From Promethearchaeia archaeon (GTDB taxonomy: Archaea > Asgardarchaeota > Lokiarchaeia > Sigyniarchaeales > SOKP01), in contig JAHQWS010000008.1 of the NCBI GenBank assembly GCA_029856295.1, positions 1-11,718 of the forward strand: a DNA stretch of 11,718 bases. Direction: 5' to 3'. Below, one piece after another: positions 1 through 7,050 of this stretch; the stretch's first letter is position 1; each line of letters opens with the position of its first letter. The notes below the pieces were generated by a model that worked only from the letters and a program-made list of their open reading frames with translations, ran no database searches and had not been told where the DNA came from. The position numbers and the translations under genes are program-made.

Positions 1-1139
1 CTTTAGAGGATCTATATCATGAGGCGGAGATTGCACAAGATATCGGAGCAGAATGCTTATATTTAGATCCTGGTTGGAACACTTTCATGGGTTCTGAAAT
101 ATGGAATGAAAATCGCTTTGGCCCTTTAAAAGAATTCTCTAAAACTATTCATGAGAAATATAATTTAAAGCTTGGATTACATCTCATGATGAATTTTGAA
201 GGGTTAGCTGAACCTGAAGAATTTTATCTAAAAAATCAAAAGGGCGTAAAAGTTGTGTCAGATCCTTATATAAACTTATATTCTGTATGTACGAATGAAA
301 GATGGGTTCAAGAAAAAAGCCGCAGAATCTTAGAATTGGTGAAGGATGGAGTGGATTTTTTAATGTTTGATTTTACAGACATAGGAAATCCTTTAGAAGA
401 TCTTACAGGATGTTATAGTAAAGATCATGGACATGAAGTTCCAATGAATCGACAAACTCATGCTCACAATATTTTTCGGGTAATTCAAAATATTAAGAAA
501 AAATACCCCGATATTCTGATTGAAGCCCATGATCGGGGTGTGGGCAATCAACTTTATTACCAACATAACTTGCCACATAGTTTTGATGAGAATTGGGGAT
601 TTGAATGTATGTGGAATCCAATGCAAGATTTAATTTCTCGTAGGGCTTTCCAATTATACGAATACAACTTAGCCTATTCAATCCCACTTTACTTGCATAT
701 CAATGAACACAGTGACAATGAGAAAATGCTCCAGTTTTGGTGGTATTGTTCTGTTGTTAGACATATTGGAATTGGTGGTTTGAATGATAAAAACAGTCCA
801 AAATATAAAGCTTTACAAAACGCAATAACTCTCTATAAAATAATTAAGTTGGTACTAGCACGGGGTACTTTCTATGGCATTTCCCCGCTGATTCACCTCC
901 ATGTGGATGAGGGTTCTAGAACGGGTGTTATTGTGGCATTTAATTTATCTAGTCGTGATAAAAAAGTAACTATAAAGATTGAGATATCAAAATTCAACTT
1001 AAAGGTTGAAACAATAGAACTTTTCACTGGAACTTATCAAAAAATTGACACCCCGTCTAGTATTCATCACCCTAACAAGACCTTAGAATTTGAAGTTAAT
1101 ATTCCCTCTTTATCACTAATAATTGCTATTCTTAAATAA
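1..1139 (+). CDS. GH36-like glycoside hydrolase (alpha-galactosidase group), 5' truncated
   Basis: The reading frame is open from base 3, so the true start lies left of the window; the ATG at 87 is internal. The codons before it read ..IGAECLYLDPGWNTF, which matches the strand of GH36/clan GH-D barrels that normally reads 'iDDGW'. Counting from the ATG at 87, residues 91-98 (FLMFDFTD) fit the nucleophile strand, with Asp95 as candidate nucleophile. EAHDRG (146-151) and SFDENW (165-170) supply candidate acid/base residues. The last 75 or so residues (VIVAFNLSS onward) look like the C-terminal beta-sandwich of these enzymes. Family knowledge suggests hydrolysis of alpha-linked galactose or a related sugar, but substrate and exact family are inferred. 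No secretion signal can be judged because the N-terminus is missing. It converges with the next gene, 33 bp away. Fairly sure of the fold, unsure of activity. Confidence 0.7.
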   Translation, partial: LEDLYHEAEIAQDIGAECLYLDPGWNTFMGSEIWNENRFGPLKEFSKTIHEKYNLKLGLHLMMNFEGLAEPEEFYLKNQKGVKVVSDPYINLYSVCTNERWVQEKSRRILELVKDGVDFLMFDFTDIGNPLEDLTGCYSKDHGHEVPMNRQTHAHNIFRVIQNIKKKYPDILIEAHDRGVGNQLYYQHNLPHSFDENWGFECMWNPMQDLISRRAFQLYEYNLAYSIPLYLHINEHSDNEKMLQFWWYCSVVRHIGIGGLNDKNSPKYKALQNAITLYKIIKLVLARGTFYGISPLIHLHVDEGSRTGVIVAFNLSSRDKKVTIKIEISKFNLKVETIELFTGTYQKIDTPSSIHHPNKTLEFEVNIPSLSLIIAILK

Positions 1140-1140
1140 T

Positions 1141-1157
1141 GAAAAAGTCAAAAAATT
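1141..1157 (-). terminator. oligo-T terminator of the URO-D-like gene
   Basis: Read on the minus strand, the DNA 15-32 bases past the URO-D-like stop codon contains T6 followed by GAC and T5. This is the usual U-rich archaeal intrinsic termination pattern. No stable hairpin was seen. It lies between two convergent genes. Confidence 0.4.
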
Positions 1158-1172
1158 GGATTTGAATTTCGG

Positions 1173-2333
1173 TTAAAAAGTCAATGGATATTTTCTATGT
1201 TTTTCAATAGCGGCTCTCATGGCTAACACATTTTCCCATGGCATATTTAAAATATCGTGGCTTGGTCCCACAAAATAGCCTCCTCCGTGACCAGCTGCTT
1301 TGATACATTTCTTTACATCATCCTCAACATCTTTAGGAGTTCCAAAACAAAGAATTCCTGAGGAATCTAGCCCCCCTAAAAAACTTAAGCGGTCCCCGAG
1401 ATTTTTTTTTAATCCTGCTAAATCAACTCCAGCAGTGGCTTCCAGAGCTTGAATGCCATTTAATCCTGCATCTACTAAGTCAGGTAGATATTCATCAATT
1501 TTTCCATCAGAATGTAATATTACTTTCATACCTCTCTTCTTACAAAATTGAAATATTTTCTTATGGCATGGTAGTATAAACTCCCGAAACTGGTTGAGTG
1601 AGAAAAAAGTTCTTTCTTTATAAGCTAAATCATCACCGTAAAAAACGATCTCAACCCCAGCTTCAGCAAGACGTTTAATAACTTCGATTATTGTCTGAGT
1701 ATATTCTCCTAAGACCTCATGAATGAACTGAGGATTTTTACGCATATAATACGCTACCCGGGAAATGGTCATACCCTCAAATAACGCTGAAGCGATTTCT
1801 ATGATCACCATAGGCATTGGATAAAAATAAGGAGCAAGAACATTCACAAAATCCTCCCACAATTGAGGTGAATATTTAATTCTATCATTCACTAATTCCG
1901 TGGGTCTTCCGTATCTATCCCAATAGGCATGCACAATTTCGGGTGTTTTAAAATAGCCGTCAACATACCAATCATAGAATAACCCTGTTTCAGCTTGCTT
2001 GACCGTCTTATAAACTCTCCCATCCATCGTGTTGATCCGGCAGTCAGGGTATTCTTCAGGAGCTTTTGCATTCTTTGCTTTTATTTTGTTTATTCCGAAA
2101 GGATCCATAATAGAAAGATCAACATTCCAAAATCTCTGCTCTGTAATATAGTATTTAATCTTAGAATTCTTGATATTTACCGTTAAAAAATGTTTTTCGG
2201 CTTCTCCAGATTTTTTATATGCTTGAAATGACGTACCCGTCTGCTCAAACCCGAAAAGAAAGATTGGAACCTTATCTGGTTCGCCATCAAGTTCAAGGGT
2301 TTTAAATACGCGCTCCCGTTTCGACAAAACCAT
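1173..2333 (-). CDS. uroporphyrinogen decarboxylase (URO-D) superfamily protein, methyltransferase-like
   Basis: A 386-residue TIM-barrel protein of the URO-D/MtaA/CmuA superfamily. That superfamily includes haem-pathway decarboxylases and corrinoid-dependent methyltransferases. Visible landmarks are the N-terminal KRERVFKTLE, FYGDDLAYK (231-239), VILHSDGKIDEYLPDLVDAG (271-290), IQALEAT (294-300), FLGGLD (318-323) and GPSHDIL (356-362). The barrel strand that carries the zinc-binding H-x-C of MtaA/MtbA methyltransferases reads H274-S-D276 here, so this is not a canonical coenzyme M or thiol methyltransferase. It also does not look like genuine HemE. It belongs to the broad uncharacterised branch often annotated 'uroporphyrinogen decarboxylase'. 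The ATG at 2333 has a TATA-like element about 20-40 bases upstream. It is divergent from the aconitase X operon and convergent with the glycosidase. Superfamily is sure; reaction unknown. Confidence 0.85.
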   Translation of the reverse strand: MVLSKRERVFKTLELDGEPDKVPIFLFGFEQTGTSFQAYKKSGEAEKHFLTVNIKNSKIKYYITEQRFWNVDLSIMDPFGINKIKAKNAKAPEEYPDCRINTMDGRVYKTVKQAETGLFYDWYVDGYFKTPEIVHAYWDRYGRPTELVNDRIKYSPQLWEDFVNVLAPYFYPMPMVIIEIASALFEGMTISRVAYYMRKNPQFIHEVLGEYTQTIIEVIKRLAEAGVEIVFYGDDLAYKERTFFSLNQFREFILPCHKKIFQFCKKRGMKVILHSDGKIDEYLPDLVDAGLNGIQALEATAGVDLAGLKKNLGDRLSFLGGLDSSGILCFGTPKDVEDDVKKCIKAAGHGGGYFVGPSHDILNMPWENVLAMRAAIEKHRKYPLTF

Positions 2334-2353
2334 AATAAGAATTTGGATAGATA

Positions 2354-2377
2354 CCTTAAATAGCTTTTTATAATAAA
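2354..2377 (-). promoter_or_regulatory. candidate TATA region for the URO-D-like gene
   Basis: On the minus strand this reads TTTATTATAAAAAG followed by CTATTTAAGG. The second box lies about 21-30 bases before the ATG, and the first about 31-44 bases before it. Either would give a leaderless or very short-leader transcript, and no Shine-Dalgarno sequence is visible before this start. Assigned by eye in AT-rich DNA. Confidence 0.35.
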
Positions 2378-2449
2378 TTGAATAATTAAATAGATTTCTT
2401 TGAGTTAATTATTTATACAACGTCGAACGAATATTAACATAAGAAATCT

Positions 2450-2488
2450 TATTTAATTAAAATATAAGAAGAATATATGTTTGGTGGG
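2450..2488 (+). promoter_or_regulatory. candidate promoter and ribosome binding site of the aconitase X operon
   Basis: A TATA-like stretch (TATTTAATTAAA, 2450-2461) would place transcription start near 2480. A G-rich GGTGGG (2483-2488) sits 5 bases before the ATG at 2494 and could act as a weak Shine-Dalgarno site. A second TATA-like stretch (TTATTTATAC) lies at about 2408-2417. The choice between them cannot be made by eye. Confidence 0.35.
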
Positions 2489-2493
2489 TAAGA

Positions 2494-3690
2494 ATGTATC
2501 TTACAAAAGAAGAAGAAAATATCTTAGAAGGAAATAAAGGCGAGATGCTTTCTAAATTGATGAAATTAGTCGTAGAATTGGGAGATTCTTTTGGTGCTGA
2601 AAAGCTGATTAAAATAGTTTCGTGTCATACAGTTTTAAATATAGGTCTAAGCTTTTGTAGAGCTGCTGCAGATGTTTTACATAGAATGGCCGAAGCGGGA
2701 TTGAAAGTAAAGGTTACAACGACAGCTGATCCAATCCCCGATATGGATTATGCGAAAGAGTTAGAAAGTGTATATTCTTTATTTGAATTACAGAACCAGA
2801 TGATGGAGGATTTGTCGAAAATTGGAGTCCAAGGTTTTACTTGTACTCCTTATTATATAGATAATAAACCTAACCTTGGAGAACATTGTGCATGGTCTGA
2901 ATCATCTGCTGTTATTTACTTAAATTCCGTACTTGGTGCACGATCAAATCGAGAAGGCGGCATTTTGGATCTAGCATGTGGTATCCTTGGCGCAACGCCA
3001 TATCATGGATTGCATATTACAGAAAATAGAAAGGGTCAAATGCTCTTTAAATTAGCATCGAATATTGATCCAAAAAATTTATTCAATTTAACATCAATAG
3101 GTTTAAAAATAGGGGAGACTGCTGGTAATAAAATTCCGGTGATTGAAGGGTTAGAAAATATAACATATGACCAATTAAAGAATTTAGGCTCAGCATCCGC
3201 TTCAACAGGCGCAGTGGCATTGATCCATATACCTGGTGTAACCCCTGAAGCTAAAACACTTCAAGATTCGTTCCAGAATGATAAGCCTGATGAAATCATA
3301 GAACTTGAGATGAAAGATCTGATAGAAATGAGAGAAAAGTATAGTACTGAATGGCAGCTACCGCCTAAGAATATTTCTATAGGATGTCCTCAATTAAGTA
3401 AGGAAGAAACCATTAATGTCATAAAAAAGCTTGAAGGAAAAAAGATTCTCGAAAATCTTAACTTCTGGATATGCACGAATAAAGTCGTCAAGGATTTTAT
3501 ATTGAATTCGGAATACAAAAAGGTTTTAGAAAGTTCAGGTGCTAAATTATCGACGATATGCCCCACGTACATACCCCCACCTAAACCTACGACAACAAAT
3601 TCAGCTAAATCGTGTTTTTACAGCCCCGCAACATATAGAGATATGGATGAGTGTATACGCATTGCTACGGAGGGATGGAAAAATGAGTAA
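2494..3690 (+). CDS. aconitase X, large (catalytic) subunit
   Basis: A 398-residue AcnX large subunit (DUF521), full length for the split archaeal form. Clear family blocks are GEHCAWSESSAV (129-140), NSVLGARSNREGG (144-156), SASTGAVALIHIPGVTPEA (235-253), IGCPQLSKEE (296-305), STICPTY (353-359) and TTTNSAKSCFYSP (366-378). Cys132, Cys298 and Cys356 are the candidate iron-sulfur cluster ligands. Known AcnX enzymes are hydro-lyases: archaeal two-subunit forms dehydrate mevalonate 5-phosphate in the modified archaeal mevalonate pathway, and bacterial forms dehydrate cis-3-hydroxy-L-proline. The usual GCPH reads GCPQ here. It overlaps the small-subunit gene by 8 bp, so the pair is one operon. 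The neighbours are sugar-type genes, with no isoprenoid gene in view, so the substrate is open. Family very sure; substrate unsure. Confidence 0.93.
   Translation: MYLTKEEENILEGNKGEMLSKLMKLVVELGDSFGAEKLIKIVSCHTVLNIGLSFCRAAADVLHRMAEAGLKVKVTTTADPIPDMDYAKELESVYSLFELQNQMMEDLSKIGVQGFTCTPYYIDNKPNLGEHCAWSESSAVIYLNSVLGARSNREGGILDLACGILGATPYHGLHITENRKGQMLFKLASNIDPKNLFNLTSIGLKIGETAGNKIPVIEGLENITYDQLKNLGSASASTGAVALIHIPGVTPEAKTLQDSFQNDKPDEIIELEMKDLIEMREKYSTEWQLPPKNISIGCPQLSKEETINVIKKLEGKKILENLNFWICTNKVVKDFILNSEYKKVLESSGAKLSTICPTYIPPPKPTTTNSAKSCFYSPATYRDMDECIRIATEGWKNE
3669..3674 (+). promoter_or_regulatory. Shine-Dalgarno site of the aconitase X small subunit
   Basis: GGAGGG lies 8 bases before the ATG at 3683, inside the end of the large-subunit gene. 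It selects 3683 as the start over the longer open frame that begins at 3539, whose first 48 codons would only be an out-of-frame reading of the large subunit. Confidence 0.7.
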
Positions 3691-4123
3691 AATATTAAAA
3701 GGTAGACCTTTAAGTAGAGGAATTGTGGAAGGGGAAGCCATCATTACCAAGCAGCCCTTTAGTATTTCAGCAGCATTTGCATTTCCATTGATTTCAAATG
3801 CCAAAAAACTTAAAGTGGCAGATAAGACCCACGAGCTTTTCAAAAAGGACGTAAAAGATAAGATTTTAATCTTCCCAATTCCTATAGGTACAACTACATT
3901 AGGTTTCGTATTACTTGAGACTATCATACGTAAAATTAGCCCAAAAGCAATAGTGTGCGCTGAAGGTGAGCCTTTGATGAGTTCTGGAGCTGTGGTGGCT
4001 GATATTTTCTTTGATGTACAATTTCCAATTGTAGATCAAATTGAATTCTCAGAATTGGAAAATATAGAAAATGGTACAATGCTCAGGGTCAATGGAGATG
4101 AAGGATTAGTAGAAATTTTATGA
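3683..4123 (+). CDS. aconitase X, small (swivelling-domain) subunit
   Basis: A 146-residue DUF126-type swivelling domain that pairs with the large subunit to form the AcnX active site. KGRPLSRGIVEGEAIIT (6-22) is the family's opening block. KILIFPIPIGTTTLGFVLLE (60-79) matches the core glycine/serine loop, and SGAVVADIFFDVQFPIVD (101-118) matches the closing block. The start at 3683 is supported by a strong Shine-Dalgarno site, an 8-bp overlap with the large subunit, and homology starting at once. The loop that typically reads about GSST/GSCTGS, and that I recall supplies the catalytic serine, reads G69-T-T-T-L-G here, so serine is replaced by threonine. The segment 28-55 also lacks the usual 'dp.tG.i.d..h...G' pattern. 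This points to a divergent AcnX subgroup, perhaps with another substrate than mevalonate phosphate. Confidence 0.9.
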   Translation: MSKILKGRPLSRGIVEGEAIITKQPFSISAAFAFPLISNAKKLKVADKTHELFKKDVKDKILIFPIPIGTTTLGFVLLETIIRKISPKAIVCAEGEPLMSSGAVVADIFFDVQFPIVDQIEFSELENIENGTMLRVNGDEGLVEIL

Positions 4124-4143
4124 TTTTAAGAAATTATTAATTC

Positions 4144-4155
4144 TTTTTTTTTTTT
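4144..4155 (+). terminator. T12 terminator of the aconitase X operon
   Basis: An uninterrupted run of 12 T begins 20 bases after the small-subunit stop codon, with no convincing hairpin before it. This is a typical archaeal U-tract terminator. Confidence 0.6.
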
Positions 4156-4237
4156 CAATTTACCTTTAAAATTTAAAACCTATTCAAAATTTAAAAGGAT
4201 AATTATTTAAATTTTTAACATCAAAGTTTTAATTAAC

Positions 4238-4247
4238 TTATATATGG
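4238..4247 (+). promoter_or_regulatory. candidate TATA box of the first GPH symporter
   Basis: CTTATATATG lies 14-23 bases before the ATG at 4261, and another A/T box (ATTATTTAAATTTTT) at about 4202-4216 would give a leader of roughly 30 bases. There is no Shine-Dalgarno site next to the ATG, so translation is probably leaderless or short-leader. Confidence 0.3.
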
Positions 4248-4260
4248 TGTACAAATTAAA

Positions 4261-5667
4261 ATGAGTAAATCATTAAAAGATGAGCCTTATTCTTTAAAAA
4301 AGGCAGCTTCTTACAGCCTTGGACAAATAATCAATAACGCATCTTACCAAACTTTTTCTCTATTAGTTTTTACCTTTTATTTTACCATTGTAGGACTAAA
4401 CGTTATATTAATAACGATAGCATTTATGATATGGTCTGTGTGGAATAGCATTAACGACCCTTTATTGGGCTCAATTTCTGATAGAACACATACTAAATGG
4501 GGTCGTCGATATCCTTATATAATGATTTCAATTGTACCTTTAGGCCTTGTAATGTTTTTCCTATTTACTCCTCCAGCTTCTTTCGGTATTACAGATCAAC
4601 TTTCGAATTTTATTTATTTCTTGATTATAATAATAATTTTTGAATTTTTCTACACGCTCTTTGATGTAAATCTGATTGCATTATTTCCCGAGCTTTTTAT
4701 TACAGAAAAAGAGAGAACCAACGCTAATGCCGTCAGAATGACAGTCTATCTCATTACACTTATTATTACTTTTGCACTACCTACATTTTTCATCCCAGAT
4801 TTTTCTAATCCGAAATATTTAACGCAATACCAAATTTTTGGAATTTTTATCGCGATTTTAATAATTATTGCTGGATTATGCTTCTTAAAATTAAGCCCAA
4901 GGGAGAAACCCGAATTTAGAGAAGAATACAAGAACATCCCAAGTTTAAAAGAGACCTTTAAAATTTGCATAAAGAATAAAACCTTTATTGGATATTTACC
5001 TGCTGAAATGGGTATGTGGTATGTAATAGGTTTGATTACTACTGTTATTGTTCTTTACGGTAAATTTGTTTTAGGTATAGGAGAAGGAGAGACAATATAT
5101 ATAGCATTAATGCTTGTAATCGGATTTATATCAACGGCATTATTTATGAATATCCTGTGGAAACCAGTTGTTCTGAAGATTGGTCCTCGAAAAGCATGGA
5201 TGATTTCCGTCTTAGTTTGGATTTTAAGTTTAGTTCCTTTCATGTTTATCCAGGATAGATTTCAGGGTATGATTGTGTTAATCTTTTTTGGAATGGGAAT
5301 GGCTGGTCCAATTTATATGATAGATTTAATTCTCAGTGATATCATTGATGAAGATGAAGTCAATACCGGAACTCGACGAGAAGCGGGATACTATGGTATG
5401 AAAGCGTTTCTTTATAAACTTTCAAGCGTATTTGTCTTTCTCACGATTGGTTTAGTATTTACTAATGTGGGTTGGGCAGTGTATGAACCTGAAAAAGTAA
5501 CATCTGGAGTAATATTCGGACTTAGAGCCTTGATGTTTATTTTCCCAGCGATTGCTTTAGTCATTTCCATATTAGTCATATACAAATATCCCTTGTACGG
5601 TGAAAAATTAGCAACAGTTAAAGAGAAGCTAAGTAAGATTCATGAAGAAAAGCGTTCAAGAATATAA
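4261..5667 (+). CDS. GPH-family sugar:cation symporter (MFS, MelB-like)
   Basis: A 468-residue integral membrane protein with about 12 hydrophobic segments, the usual size for the glycoside-pentoside-hexuronide (GPH) family of the major facilitator superfamily. These carriers import glycosides, sugars or sugar acids with H+ or Na+. The N-terminal signature NDPLLGSISDRT (65-76) followed by KWGRRYPYI (79-87) holds the MelB-type Asp66 and Asp74 and the Arg-rich loop. The second-half signature SDIIDEDEVNTGTRREAG (358-375) matches the GPH 'D..D.....G.R.E' block. The C-terminal tail is charged and cytoplasmic (KEKLSKIHEEKRSR). It is a single-gene unit between the T12 and T10 runs, just downstream of aconitase X and in the same direction, so it may import that pathway's substrate. 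Family sure; substrate unknown. Confidence 0.9.
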   Translation: MSKSLKDEPYSLKKAASYSLGQIINNASYQTFSLLVFTFYFTIVGLNVILITIAFMIWSVWNSINDPLLGSISDRTHTKWGRRYPYIMISIVPLGLVMFFLFTPPASFGITDQLSNFIYFLIIIIIFEFFYTLFDVNLIALFPELFITEKERTNANAVRMTVYLITLIITFALPTFFIPDFSNPKYLTQYQIFGIFIAILIIIAGLCFLKLSPREKPEFREEYKNIPSLKETFKICIKNKTFIGYLPAEMGMWYVIGLITTVIVLYGKFVLGIGEGETIYIALMLVIGFISTALFMNILWKPVVLKIGPRKAWMISVLVWILSLVPFMFIQDRFQGMIVLIFFGMGMAGPIYMIDLILSDIIDEDEVNTGTRREAGYYGMKAFLYKLSSVFVFLTIGLVFTNVGWAVYEPEKVTSGVIFGLRALMFIFPAIALVISILVIYKYPLYGEKLATVKEKLSKIHEEKRSRI

Positions 5668-5668
5668 C

Positions 5669-5678
5669 TTTTTTTTTT
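5669..5678 (+). terminator. T10 terminator of the first GPH symporter
   Basis: Ten T begin 2 bases after the stop codon, with no clear hairpin. The pattern is the same as after the aconitase X operon. Confidence 0.6.
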
Positions 5679-5874
5679 ATTTAATCTGAAGGAAGTTACA
5701 TCATTAAGGAGCAAAGTTATAAATAAATCAAAAAGTCCTCTGGTTAATTTGGAGTAGTGAAAAGATTCATAAGTAAATAAAACAACTTTAATTAAGTTTA
5801 ATTAATCTGTTAAATTAAAAATTGAATTTTTATTAATTTATAGTAATTGAAACAATAAAAAATAGAAGATTAAT

Positions 5875-6384
5875 TTGGCAAGTAATTATAAAAGAACAAA
5901 AGAATGGCTTGATTTAGCATTTAAAAATATTGAAAGAGTATTAAAATATTATAAAGACAATGACTATGCAGATACCGTTTTTAAAATTCAAATGTCTATT
6001 GAACAATTACAAAAAGGATTAATATTTCTATTAGGAATGCAGTTTCGAAAAACTCACGAGCCTTCAGAAATATTAGAGTCAATTGAATTTAATGATAATA
6101 TTCAACTAGAAAAAAAAACTCTTGAACGAATTAAAAAAATCGCAGCTTTAGCCAAAAATATTGAGGGAGAAAGAACTGCCACGCGTTATGGAATTATAAA
6201 AAACGATGAATTAATTACTCCAGAAGATAAATACGATAAAACGAAAACATGTATATTTTTAAATGATTTAAAAGATATTTTAGTAATTTTTAATGATTTA
6301 TTAGAAGAAATTCCAAATTTAGAACAAGAATTAATTAATATATTAGATTTTATAGAGAAATTAAAAGATTTGTCAAGGAAATGA
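5875..6384 (+). CDS. HEPN domain protein, partner of the adjacent MNT nucleotidyltransferase
   Basis: A 169-residue, nearly all-helical protein. Residues 8-65 match the HEPN pattern (PF05168 type): WLDLAFKNIERVLKYYKDND, then YADTVFKIQMSIEQLQKGLI, then FRKTHEPSEIL (57-67). The start is TTG at 5875. An in-frame stop at 5863-5865 rules out a longer protein, and the next ATG (Met40) would cut the domain. It overlaps the next gene by ATGA, the standard HEPN/MNT arrangement in archaea and bacteria. These pairs often work as toxin-antitoxin modules, with HEPN as RNase and MNT as the neutralising enzyme. The RNase motif R-x4-6-H is not obvious here: the only nearby match is R58-K-T-H61. It may therefore be a non-catalytic or atypical HEPN. 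Fold fairly sure; toxin role uncertain. Confidence 0.8.
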   Translation: MASNYKRTKEWLDLAFKNIERVLKYYKDNDYADTVFKIQMSIEQLQKGLIFLLGMQFRKTHEPSEILESIEFNDNIQLEKKTLERIKKIAALAKNIEGERTATRYGIIKNDELITPEDKYDKTKTCIFLNDLKDILVIFNDLLEEIPNLEQELINILDFIEKLKDLSRK

Positions 6385-6875
6385 GTCAAAAAGGACATAT
6401 TGATATAACTTTCATTAAATTAGAATATTTTAAAAATAAACTTCAAGAATATCTCCAATATGTTTTAAAAATGGAAATATATATAAAAGGAATTATGCTA
6501 TTCGGTTCATTAGCAACAGATAAAGCTATATATGACGAAAATCATATAAGTGATATTGATTTAATTATTGTTTGCGACGAATTGCAGGAGGATCTATGGA
6601 AAAGAAGGCGATTATTAGTTAAGTTAACTAAAACCGTAAGTTCTGGGATTCAAGCGTTGTGGTGGACTTCAAAGGAAATTAAAAGTCTTGTAGCCTCGAA
6701 ATATTATTTAATTTTGGATGCATTTGACGAAGGTCGAATCCTTTACGACCCTGATAATTTTCTTCTTGAATTAAAAACAAGATTACTTAAAGAATTAGAA
6801 TTAAAAGGCGTTATTAAAACTGACCTCTATTGGCAGTGGCCTATTAAAAAATTTGGTGATAAAATAGAATTTTAA
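6381..6875 (+). CDS. MNT-type minimal nucleotidyltransferase, partner of HEPN protein
   Basis: A 164-residue protein with the DNA polymerase beta-like nucleotidyltransferase fold. IKGIMLFGSLAT (35-46) carries the Gly42-Ser43 pair, and SDIDLIIV (57-64) carries the metal-binding Asp58 and Asp60. This is the classic GS-x(n)-D-x-D signature. The third acidic residue, expected on the later strand around 89-96 (GIQALWWT), is not visible, so catalysis is doubtful or the residue lies elsewhere. MNT partners of HEPN toxins are known in characterised systems to AMP-modify the toxin. The start codon overlaps the HEPN stop in ATGA, so the two are co-translated. After the NTase core there is a helical, charged tail (LELKTRLLKELELKG) and a tryptophan-containing end. 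Family sure; activity as antitoxin inferred. Confidence 0.82.
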   Translation: MSQKGHIDITFIKLEYFKNKLQEYLQYVLKMEIYIKGIMLFGSLATDKAIYDENHISDIDLIIVCDELQEDLWKRRRLLVKLTKTVSSGIQALWWTSKEIKSLVASKYYLILDAFDEGRILYDPDNFLLELKTRLLKELELKGVIKTDLYWQWPIKKFGDKIEF

Positions 6876-7014
6876 TAACCAAGAATGCTTTTTGGGATGA
6901 GAGTTAGATATTACAATCAATAATAAAAATGCTTTATTCGTTGAGGCTTAATAGCTAATCATATTTTATTTTTAAAGATCTCTTCTATAGAATTACTTCT
7001 TTTTTTTAGTATCT

Positions 7015-7050
7015 ACTGCCAATTTAGTCATTTCTATATTAGTTATGTAA
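7015..7050 (+). pseudogene. possible relic of a GPH symporter 3' end
   Basis: Bases 7023-7053 match 5556-5586, inside the last membrane segment of the first GPH symporter, at 26 of 31 positions, and the first 24 at 22 of 24. In the matching frame both proteins read LVISILV. The two differences in the first 24 bases are third-codon changes that keep the residue (Ser and Val). The relic frame ends in TAA after LVM and has a stop codon at 6988-6990. Outside this short block the similarity is lost, so a chance match in AT-rich DNA cannot be excluded. Confidence 0.25.

Noticed and set aside
1142..1184. Direct repeat AAAAAGTCAA at 1142-1151 and 1175-1184
   Set aside because: Ten A-rich bases, one copy inside the end of the URO-D-like gene; expected by chance and without flanking signs of an attachment site.
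1173..2333. Haem biosynthesis gene hemE
   Set aside because: Shares the superfamily fold, but its motifs fit the uncharacterised methyltransferase-like branch and no other haem gene is nearby.
3539..3682. N-terminal extension of the aconitase X small subunit in the open frame from 3539
   Set aside because: It lies wholly inside the large-subunit gene in another frame, shows no family similarity, and a good Shine-Dalgarno site plus conserved N-terminus support 3683.
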